64,000 nt of DNA, from positions 4,632,501-4,696,500 of the forward strand of contig CP141143.1 of the NCBI GenBank assembly GCA_035235625.1, in the 5' to 3' direction. Below are positions 48,716 to 57,345 of the stretch, one piece after another. The number at the start of each line of letters is the position of its first letter. Position 1 is the first letter of the stretch. A model generated the notes under the pieces. The model saw only the letters and a list, made by a program, of their open reading frames with translations. It ran no database searches and was not told where the DNA came from. The DNA is from Saururus chinensis (taxonomy: Eukaryota; Streptophyta; Magnoliopsida; Piperales; Saururaceae). A program made the translations under genes and the position numbers.

Positions 48716-51079
48716 CATAATCCACATCCATAAAACGTGCATACATCTCATGCATACCAATCATACCATACAATCATGCTTACACGCACATCATGCAATC
48801 GGATCGTTACTTAACATCCAAGCATGGAATCATACAATCCTAGCATGCTGCTACTCATTCAAAGCATGCTTCATGAATTTACGAGTTCAAAGCTCCCCTA
48901 CCTCGTAGTCACGATGTTCGATGGCGAGCACACGACGGTGGCGGCGTCGGCGGCGGAGTTGGCGGTCAAAACCGTTGCCTGGCTGAGAGAACTGCTGTCC
49001 AGAGGGTTTCGAGATGCGCCGGAACTATCCACGGCCAAACAGAGTGTCAGAACTCAAAGCGGTAAAACCCGCGATCCACGGCGGCACACTAGGGCGGCCG
49101 GGAGAAGTATCATGCCAACATAAGTGGCGGTGCGACCAGATGTCGAGGGTGTACACTCTAAAGATCGGCCGGTGGCTAAAACGTGCACAGCCGGCCACAA
49201 GACGTCGAAATCGGCCATGGACAGCACCCAACGGCGACGATTTCGGTCAACAAAGGCCCACATAAGGGCGGAGAGCGTGGGGCAACGCTCGAGAACCAAA
49301 GGAGAGGTGGAGGACGGCTCTAGTGATCAACTCCACTCGGTGGCAAAGCCAACCGATGGTTAGGCGGCACGAATGCGGCGCCTAAACCCAGAAGTACACG
49401 CGTGGCCACATGCACACGCGGCCCAAAAGGGCGGGGGAGAGGGCTGAAAGGGGGCGACCCAAGGCCCACAAAAGCCAACAGGGCTAAGGCCCTTAGCTGT
49501 GGCCAATCAAAGCAGCGACATCGCCGATCGCCACCCACAACCAATACCCATGGTGCGGCGGCTGTGCATCTCGCACGGTATAGGGCAAATGACAAGCGGC
49601 CCATTCCGAGCGGTAATATAATTAGGCCAAGTGGGGCTGACCCTCACTGTCGCCGAGCCGGGGCAGAGCCCATAATGGCCAAATAGCATACGGCTCGCCG
49701 ATGACCACGGCCCAAGACGCACCCAAAGCGTCTAATCGGGCGGAGCAAGGCAATAGGGGCGAGGTGGGGTCGGAAACGGCAACCCCCTACCGACACTGGG
49801 TCGAGGTAGGCTGGACAGAGTCCATCCGATGGCCGGACGACGACCGGAAACACACCGTCGTCCAAAACATCCCACGGACAGTGAGATGTGAATAGTAACA
49901 AAAACCCGACCAAAAGATCGGTAGCTCACCACGGAGCGAAGAAAGCATGGCGGCGGCTCCAGCCAGTGTCTATGGGTTCCTAGCAGCCAACTAAACATAA
50001 GTCTAGTTGAAAGCGGCCGCAAACGATGTCAAAATCGTACACCCATAGTACAAAAACGGGATTGAAGGAGAGAAAAACCCGAAAAAAGGTTCGGTACCTC
50101 GTGGAGGAGCGAAGAGGCCGTGGCGGCGGTCATGGCCAGTACCTACGGACTCGTGGCGGTGAGGCAAAGCGGATCCTGACAAGAATCAACAGAATCCGAC
50201 GACGGAGGAGGGAGAATGGAGCGACCGGATATACCCTCGGGTTTTCTCTTCTCCTCACAGAACGCCATTTTTTTCTTCTGTAAGTTTCTGGAACGAAACT
50301 TACTGTGGTCGGCTTAAAAGCCATGATTTCACTATTCACCTTTTTTATTTTTACATCTATATCCCCAATGCGCGTTAACCCACTGGTTACGCGTCAAACC
50401 TCCAAAATTTACGCCGTAAGCGCGCAGCGAGGCCCGTGGCCCGCGACTAAGCCCCACACCCAACTCTACGGGTATAAATACGGGGAAAAGACACAAATAC
50501 CCATACGCTGAAACGTCACATTTTCCTACCGAAAATGACCAGAAAAATGACAGAAAAATCCCAGAAAATTGTAGAAGAATCAGGGACCTTACATGACTCA
50601 ATAATGAAATGAGTGATGTTATAGGTGTTTAGCCCTTGTGGTTGAGTTTTGAATCTAGCTGTGATTTCAACGATTCTTCTACTATGATTTCCGCTGGAAT
50701 TCATGTTTAGATAGAAATTCACATGTGTAGTGTGGTAGTAAGTTGATTTTCAAGCATGTTGATATGCATTATGTGAAAGGCTTCTACTAGTTACACACAC
50801 ACACATGTGGGGGTTAAATAATGATGTTGAAGCTTAATATCGTGATTATGAATGATGCATTAGGGGCTGGTGAGAGCACTTATCATGATTAGGATTCATG
50901 TATGTTTTGCCCACGCATGTACCATGCTGCACGCATCATGAAAATGGATTTCCAATTGAGGCTTCATCGTGATTAATCGAATTTGACCGATTGGATGCAA
51001 TGTGATGGAATTGTGTGCCGGATTGATCGGTCATGGATTAATCGCAAGTTGATTGGTCCAAAAGGACATATTTTGTTTT

Positions 51080-51170
51080 GAAGTTCCTGTGTGGGATGAT
51101 TTGAAGTTCCTGTGTGGAACGATTTGAAGTTCCTGTGTGGAACGATTTGAAGTTCCTGTGTGGAACGAGT
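51080..51170. repeat. 23-bp tandem repeat, four copies
   Basis: The unit tttgaagttcctgtgtggaa plus cga (first copy slightly different) is repeated in the right part of the first nested solo LTR. Confidence 0.9.
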
Positions 51171-51589
51171 GCACTCCCCGGGTTGAGTCTTGTTAAATGG
51201 AAGGATGTGGGGACGAGTTGCGTACTTGTCTTGCTGATATGTGAGAATGTTATTATGTGTGTCATCTGGACCCTGAGAATCCAGTGTGGTATGCCGTGTG
51301 CACCCCGCTACCACGTGTTCTAGGGTTCTCTGTGTGAGAACTCGGGCTCTTCCCTCCGCAGGAGATGTCCCTGGGCGAACACCCCTGCTCTAGATTCTCT
51401 GTGTGAGAATGAGACATCCTTGGCCAGGATCGTCCAGGGGGAGCAGTATTAGGGATTGACAACCCCGATCTTTCTTGAATTCTTGTGTAGAATTTTGTAC
51501 CATGACACGCCTTCGTGGCCTTGTCTATGCTCCCGTCTGTGTGACGTTAATGTGTGATTACTCCTTGATGGAGGTTGATTGTGATGACA

Positions 51590-52022
51590 TTATGCATGTG
51601 GGAATATGTATGTTAGAGATACATCCATGCATGTTGATTTTGATGTTATGCATGTGGAATATGTATGTTAGAGATACATCCATGCATGTTGACTTTGATG
51701 ATAAAATGCATGTGGAATATGTATGTTAGAGATACATCCATGCAGGTTGTGATGCTATTATGCATGTGGGAATATGTATGTTAGAGATACATCCATGCAG
51801 GTTGTGATGATATTATGCATGTGGAATATGTATGTTAGAGATACATCCATGCAGGTTGTGATGCTATTATGTGGGAATATGTATGTTAGAGATACATCCA
51901 TGCAGGTTGTGATGATATTATGCATGTGGGAATATGTATGTTAGAGATACATCCATGCGGGATTGGTATGATGTGAATGCATGTGGGAATATGTATGCTA
52001 GAGATACATCCATGCAGGTTGA
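51590..52022. repeat. About 54-bp tandem repeat, eight copies
   Basis: Units contain gtgggaatatgtatgttaga and gatacatccatgcaggttg, with a short variable spacer (tgatgctattatgc and similar). The repeated frame explains short open frames seen here. Confidence 0.9.
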
Positions 52023-52655
52023 ATTATGCATTATGATTCAGTGTTAGGTGATATGAATGTGTGATCAGAAAGTGATGCACCATGTAAATCTTTGATCTGA
52101 ACGATCTCATTTCTAAGCTATCGTATTTTCTACGTTGACAGTGATATTAAAACCATTGCTGAGTGTTAAAACTCACCCCTCTTTTGTGTTTTGATTTGGG
52201 GTTGCGTGGTGCGACACGCAGACGGACAGGATTGCCTCTTTGAGGAAAGGTCAAAGGTAGCTTGGGTGTGATGATGGAGATCGTTGAGTGACTTACCTGC
52301 ATTTGTTTCATGCTTTATGTTCGAACCTTTGTGTAGGGTTCTTGTTTTGGATTTATGTCATATACTACAGTTGTGATGATTATGACTATTTTGAGCCGGT
52401 GTGGGCTTTACTTAACTAAGTTTGTGGGTTTGAGATTGTTGTTTACTTTGTGATAAGCAACACCTTTTTCTTCCCTTTTATTTACTCTTGCTCAAAGGAT
52501 TCTGCGCACTCCGTGTTGCTGTTCATCGCCCGTGGTTAGGGTTAAGTTTTCCGCTAGATCGTTTTCTCAATTTTCACTTCGTCGCCCCCGCGCGCTTGAC
52601 CGGCCCCTGGACCGGGTTCGGCTCGGGTCGGGCATCACCGGGGCGTGACATCTAT

Positions 52656-54960
52656 CGCCCCTTCCTGCGCTGTTATATCTTGGTTTTCTTTGATGACATT
52701 CTGGTATACAGCAGATCGTGGACAGAGCATTTGTCCCACCTCAGATCGGTTTTCTCCATCCTACGTGATAATTCTTTATGTCTTAAACGTTCAGAGTGCT
52801 CCTTTGGCAGTCGACGGGTGGATTACTTTGGCCACATTATCTCAAAAAATGGTGTCGCCACTGACCCAGCCAAGGTAACCGCCATGCTGTCTTGGCCTAT
52901 TCCCACATGTGTTCAAGCACGTCGTGGTTTCTTAGGCCTCACGAGGTACTATCGACGCTTCATCAGTCGCTATGGAAAACTGGCTAGACTGTTGACAGCG
53001 ATGCTCAAACGGGGTGCTTTTGCTTGGACTCCAAAGGCGCATGCAGCATTTGACGGGCTGAAGCACGCCATGGCTTCCGCCCCCGTCTTGATCTTGCCTG
53101 ACTTCAGCCGCCCGTTTGTGGTCGAGACGGATGCTTTGGCTCTGGCTTGGGGCGGTTTTGTTACAAGATGAGCCTCCCATAGCCTATTTCAGCAAGGCAT
53201 TGGCGGGCAGATCCTTGTCACTGTCTGTCTATGAAAAGGAGATGCTAGCTATCATCCATGCCGTCACTTAATGGCGGCCATACCTCTTGGGTAGGCGGTT
53301 CCTGATTCGTACTGACCATCAACCATTAGAGTATTTCCTTGAACAACGGGTGTCCACCCCATCTCAGCAGTGTTGGGTCAGTAAACTTCTGGGTTATGAT
53401 TATGAAGTAGTTTATAAGAAGGGGTCAGAGAACACAGTGGCTGATGCTCTTTCCCGTATACCTTCCTCAGGGTCGTGCCTAACACTCTCCATGCTCTCTT
53501 GTCCTTTTATCGATGAGCTCAAGCAGGCCTACTGTTCTGATGCTTCGACACAGACGTTGATCGCTACCCTTCAGCAGGACCCGGTTGGCCGTCCGTTTTA
53601 TACTTGGCGGGATGATTTATTGTTCTGGAAGGACCGTTTGTGGGTTCCTAATGTCACTGATCTTCGCCGCCGCATCATATCTCATTTCCATGACTCTCTG
53701 GTTGCTGGTCACGAGGGGGTTTTCCGCACTTACAAACGGGTCAACCAGAGTTTCTTATGGTTGGGGGTTCATCGGGCTGTGCATGAGTATGTGGCGGCTT
53801 GTGATATTTGTGAGCACGCCAAGGCTACCACCACTTCTCCCGCTGGGCTGCTCCAACCCCTACCGATTCCGGACAAAGTATGGGAGGATGTATCGATGGA
53901 TTTTGTGGAAGCCTTGCCGCTGGTGCAAGGTAAAGTCGGTGATCATGGTGGTGGTTGACCGTCTGTCTAAGTATGCTCATTTTTGTGCGTTGGGTCACCC
54001 CTTTTCTGCTAAAACGGTGGCTGACTTGTATATTCGGGAGGTGGCGAAGCTTCATGGTATGCCTCGTACCATTGTGTCTGATTGTGACCGTATCTTCCTT
54101 TCTTAGTTCTGGTAGGAGTTCTTTGCCTTACAGGGTACGTCCCTTCACATAAGCACTGCATATCACCCTTAGACGGATGGGCAGACGAAGGTCGTCAACC
54201 GCTGCTTGGAGCAGTACTTGAGGTGCTTCACGATGTCACAGCCCCGTCGATGGTTGCAGCTTCTTCCATGGGCAGAGTGGTCCTATAATATTGCTTATCA
54301 CACGCGTGCGGGCTTCACTCCATTCGAGGTGTTGTATGGCCGTCCTCCCCCTACTATTTTGTCGTATGTGCCACATCGCTCTTCGGTGGCTGAGGTGGAT
54401 TATATGCTACAAACTCGTGATGAGGTCTTGCGCCAGTTGAAGATAAATCTTGCTGAGGCTCAGAATCGGATGAAACAGCTCTATGATGGCTGCCGAACTG
54501 ATCGAGAGTTCCAAGTTGGTGACTTGGTCTATGTTTCTGTCTTACCGCAGTGCCAGACTTCTTTATTCCAGCCCGAGCACTCCAAGCTTGCTCCCAAGTT
54601 TCATGGTCCATACCCAGTGGAGGCTCGCGTTGGTCCAGTCGCTTATCATTTGTCCTTGCCGCCTACTTCCTTGGTTCATCCTGTGTTCCATGTGTCCCGC
54701 CTTCGTAGGTTTGTGGGTGATCACAGCTTGGCCGTGGATGCGTCTCCTCCACCACCGATGGGTCCTGTTTTGCCCCTGATCCTGCCCCTGTGTCTGTGCT
54801 TGAGAAGAGGCAGGTTCGTCATTCGGGTCACATTATTACTGAGGTTTTAGTTTCTTGGCAGGGTCAGCCTTTGGAGGATGCGACGTGGATGCTTGAGGAT
54901 AATTTCGTGGCTCGTTATCCAGCTTGGTCGCCTTGAGGACAAGTCGACTAGCGGAAGCGT
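52656..54960 (+). pseudogene. Reina-like pol, distal part: reverse transcriptase, RNase H, integrase, chromodomain (fossil)
   Basis: Blocks in order: FFDDILVYS (the YxDD-type site, here F-x-DD); RNase H with FLIRTDHQPLEYFLEQR near 53300; integrase zinc-binding [10 protein letters not shown] ... CDICEHAK near 53690-53820; integrase core around 53880-54330; and a C-terminal stretch ending in a chromodomain-like block near 54840-54930 (VLVSWQGQPLEDATW). The polypurine-like tract (gaagcgtggtggaa) precedes the right LTR. Confidence 0.9.
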
Positions 54961-54967
54961 GGTGGAA

Positions 54968-55274
54968 TGTTGTGCACGATTGCACACGATGTTCAGACTC
55001 TTTTTACTACTTTACTGCTTTAACTATTTAGTTGAATTGTAGTCTTTTAATTATTGGTTCAGTTGGTCTTAGATTAAATTGTATGAACCGGGCGGGCTGG
55101 GTTGGTTCAGCTGGTCCGGTTCCCTAAGGGGGGTCATCTCCCATAAGGGGCGGCCTGTACTCTTGTTTTGATTATGCAATTGGTGATTTCAGACTTCTCC
55201 CCTTTTTTCTACAATTCTCCCTTTTCCCTGCGCAATCCTCCTAGATACTGATTGTGCCTGCATCGGGCACATCA
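54968..55274 (+). repeat. Right LTR of the Reina-like element
   Basis: 307 bp, same ends and length as the left copy, about 96% alike by eye, directly followed by the cacat duplication. Confidence 0.95.
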
Positions 55275-55337
55275 CACATTTTCAGGGGCAATATGCAGTT
55301 TATTTGCAACTGCATCAATTATCCGCTGGTTTGCGTG
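55275..55337 (-). pseudogene. KAS III exon piece, upstream half
   Basis: On the minus strand the segment encodes HANQRIIDAVANKLHIAPEN. KAS III proteins read HQANQRIIDAVA at this place, with the active-site histidine of the Cys-His-Asn triad at the first H; here one codon of HQAN is missing. The text runs directly into the duplication cacat, and the next residues of the same exon appear at 41683 downward, so the Reina-like element split this piece. A proper acceptor is not evident ahead of it, and receptor-like protein sequence lies about 90 bp further upstream. Confidence 0.8.
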
Positions 55338-55424
55338 CAAATATAAACATAATTGCATTTTGACAATAGGCCTTATCAAGCAAAAGAATCAGTAGAAACC
55401 GTTTTAGTATAACAATGACGCAGC

Positions 55425-55986
55425 CGCGGCTCAGATTGTTCACCAAGGTATCTAAGGGACAATTCACATAACACCTGGAGAGGCTTACAATGCGCAGCTT
55501 AGGGGCCCCAGAAAATAGAGCCCGACAATTCATCCCATGCAATGTCAATGACAAGTTGACCTCATCCAGGTAGAGTTCCTCTAGCTCCGGTAGGTCGGAA
55601 AAGAACACGGAGTCATCGAGCCTTAGCCTGTCCATGGCGTGGGTGAGGTAAATTGAAAAAGATAGATCCAGCGTTCGAATGTGGCTTAGCTCGGGGGGGG
55701 AGATCCGGTAAGAGAACCTGACATTGAAAAGGTGGAGGTAGGCAAGGCGAGGAAGGCGAACAAGGCCAACGGGTATGGGGAAGGAGTTGAAGTTGTTTAA
55801 GGAGAGCTTAAGAGAGACATGCTCGATGAGACTAATAAGAGAAGCAAATCAGTTGGGGCAGGAGGAGGAGAGATTGAGACCGGAAAGGTCGAGGGCAGTG
55901 ACAAGGGAGGCGGTTGGGTCGTAGTAAACGTGGACCCAACGGTAACAGTCAGTGGCGCCAGACCAAGAGGAAAGGTGGACTTGGGG
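55425..55986 (-). pseudogene. Receptor-like protein (LRR), N-terminal fragment
   Basis: On the minus strand the text starts with SSWSGATDCYRWVHVYYDP, the LRRNT_2 cap of plant receptor-like proteins (normally W-x-G-x-DCC-x-W). It continues as LVTALDLSGLNLSSSCPN, an in-frame stop near 55857, LKLSLNNFNSFPIPVGLVRL, LAYLHLFNVRFSYRI, LPELEELYLDEVNLSL and PKLRIVSLSRCYVNCPL, about seven leucine-rich repeats. The transmembrane and C-terminal parts are absent and similarity fades after LVNNLS. The cap lacks the second Cys and there is at least one stop, so it is a pseudogene. Such proteins are cell-surface immune or developmental receptors. Beside the KAS III piece and inside the inverted repeats, it looks captured. 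Confidence 0.8.
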
Positions 55987-56257
55987 TCAGAGAGGTTTTA
56001 CCTGAAGGCGATGAGAGCGGTGGGCGGTGAATTGGGAGGAGAGATTGAGAATAGAGAGGTGGAAAGCACTCGAGTCAGCATTAGCGCCTGTAGGGTTGCA
56101 TATGACCCTACATCTACAATAAAAGCCATAGTCAGCCAACTCTTGCTCTCTTGCTGGGATACAAAAATACTCCAAAGGCATAGACAGAGAAGGAGGAGCA
56201 AGGAAGGTAAATAAGCTATGTTTAAATTTAAAATTTAAAATAAATACGTCAAATGTA

Positions 56258-56406
56258 ATGGACTCACGACATCATCGGGGAAAAAATTATCCATATGTGC
56301 CCATTTTTATATGGGCCCAATCATACCGATATATCATATTTTAAATAGTAAAATACACCAAACAAGAAGTACAACGCGGTGTGCATCGCACACTGAAAAT
56401 TTTCTC
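56258..56406 (-). repeat. Right terminal inverted repeat of the Mutator-like element
   Basis: Read on the minus strand it starts gagaaaattttcagtgtgcg and aligns with 37418-37568. The outer end lies 204 bp upstream of the lipocalin start codon. Confidence 0.75.
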
Positions 56407-56610
56407 AACAAACCGACAGGAAAACATCTAGAATACGCTCGCTGGGCGTGCAAGTGTCCACGTCTCCCTTCTGCAGCTCTCGTCTATCCTCCCAGCAAGG
56501 CAGCAAAACAGCTCCTCAGCCTCCTCCCCTTCCCCCGTTTCAACAATCCAACGTCCTATATTTTTGACTTTACAGCCAGCAGCTTACAGAAGAAAAGAAG
56601 GGGTTGGAAA

Positions 56611-57345
56611 ATGGCAGGCAAGGAGATGGAAGCGGTGAAGGGCTTGGACCTGCAACGGTACATGGGGCGATGGTTCGAGATTGCCTCCTTCCCGTCTCGA
56701 TTCCAACCGAAAAGTGGCGCCAACACCCGAGCCACCTACTCTCTGAACGAGGACGGCACGGTTCGGGTCCTCAACGAGACTTGGACGGACGGGAAGAGGG
56801 GTTACATCCAAGGCACGGCCTTTAAGGCAGATCCCAAAAGCGACGAGGCCAAACTCAAGGTCAAATTCTATGTTCCTCCCTTCCTCCCTATCATCCCTGT
56901 AACAGGAGACTACTGGGTCCTCTTCCTTGATGACGACTACCAGTATGCCTTGATTGGCCAGCCGAGCCGGAAATACTTATGGGTATGCTTCCATTCCTCC
57001 GATTTTAACATGATTGATATGTTTCTGGTTTGATGAGTGTCGGTTTCCTTGATGTGTCCAAATTTTAACATGCAAAACTGAACTTGTCCTGGATTTAAAA
57101 ACATGCCGACTATTAAATTTTATTGTTTCTCCATCTTGCGTTGGACCGTTGGTGTGCAGATATTGTGCAGGCAGATCCACATGGATGAAGAGATATACAA
57201 CGAGCTCCTCCAAAGGGCAACCGACCAAGGCTATGATGTGAGCAAACTTCATAAGACACCGCAAGATGATTCCCCGCCGGAGTCTGAGAACTCCCTTATT
57301 GACACCAAGGGCATCTGGTGGATCAAATCGATTTTGGGACGATGA
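56611..57345 (+). CDS. TIL: Temperature-induced lipocalin
   Basis: Two exons, 56611-56982 and 57160-57345, joined by a 177-bp GT-AG intron at phase 0, give 185 aa, the usual TIL length. The start is the ATG of MAGKEMEAVKGLDLQRYMGR; the upstream in-frame ATG near 56311 lies in the Mutator repeat and is unlikely. Lipocalin signatures are clear: the GxW motif in YMGRWFEIASFPSRFQP (W21), the GDYWVLFLDDDYQYALIGQP strand region and KYLW/ILCR across the splice site. There is no signal peptide, as in plant TILs, which sit at the plasma membrane through a hydrophobic loop (here VPPFLPIIPVTG). Known TILs protect membranes against heat, cold and oxidative stress. The promoter is interrupted close by the Mutator-like right end. 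Confidence 0.96.

Larger units (their letters stand above)
45905..50593 (-). mobile_element. Second gypsy solo LTR, opposite orientation, nested inside the first
   Basis: On the plus strand it begins tgtaacgcccg and ends gggaccttaca; read on the minus strand it runs TGTAAGGTCCC to GGGCGTTACA, matching the ends of the surrounding solo LTR. It is flanked by the perfect 5-bp duplication tgact at 45900-45904 and 50594-50598. Length is 4689 bp. No coding domains, primer site or second LTR is seen. It is unusually rich in tandem repeats (46.5-48.7 kb), and its minus-strand 5' part (48.9-50.3 kb) is GC-rich. It is the youngest insertion by position in the nest. Confidence 0.85.
44380..52650 (+). mobile_element. 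Gypsy solo LTR nested in the Reina-like reverse transcriptase, itself interrupted
   Basis: It begins tgtaaggaccc and ends ggggcgtgaca, flanked by the perfect 5-bp duplication tctat at 44375-44379 and 52651-52655. Apart from the inner insertion (45905-50593) it is about 3.6 kb. It has no coding domain, primer site or second LTR, so it is read as a solo LTR of a large gypsy (Tekay/Del-like) element. A TATA box (ctataaaag) lies at about 44811. It contains repeated cgatcgatcgg phrases at 45480-45590, a 23-bp tandem array near 51080 and a 54-bp array at 51590-52020. Confidence 0.85.
41684..55274 (+). mobile_element. Ty3/gypsy chromovirus, Reina-like, interrupted by a nested insertion
   Basis: It is bounded by 307-bp LTRs (41684-41990 and 54968-55274) and a perfect 5-bp duplication, cacat, at 41679-41683 and 55275-55279. 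An initiator Met-tRNA primer site (tggtatcggagc) follows the left LTR at 41992. The inside holds gag, reverse transcriptase, RNase H, zinc-binding integrase and a C-terminal chromodomain-like block (near 54840-54930). Short LTRs plus a chromodomain suggest the Reina clade. Without the insertion at 44380-52650 it is about 5.3 kb, normal for Reina. By eye the LTRs differ at about 12 positions (3.9%), roughly 1.5-3 million years. Besides the nested insertion it carries several breaks, perhaps five to eight. Confidence 0.93.
37418..56406. mobile_element. Old Mutator-like element with captured gene pieces (Pack-MULE-like)
   Basis: Inverted repeats of about 150 bp bound this span (37418-37568 and 56258-56406). 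They align along their whole length at roughly 78% identity by eye, starting GAAAAATTTT / GAGAAAATTTT and sharing agtgtgcga and cgcaccacaccgc-like text. Nine bases outside, ccccaaccg on the left and aacaaaccg on the right, agree at 6 of 9, as expected for a decayed 9-bp duplication. Without the later LTR-element nest (41684-55279) the element is about 5.4 kb. It carries a FAR1-type transposase relative on the plus strand and pieces of KAS III and a receptor-like protein on the minus strand. Long terminal repeats plus host gene pieces define a Pack-MULE. The alternative is two unrelated fragments of one family in opposite orientation. Confidence 0.65.

Noticed and set aside
49025-50022. Many overlapping GC-rich open frames
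   Set aside because: They occur in nearly every frame because stop codons are rare in GC-rich DNA; they lie in a solo LTR.
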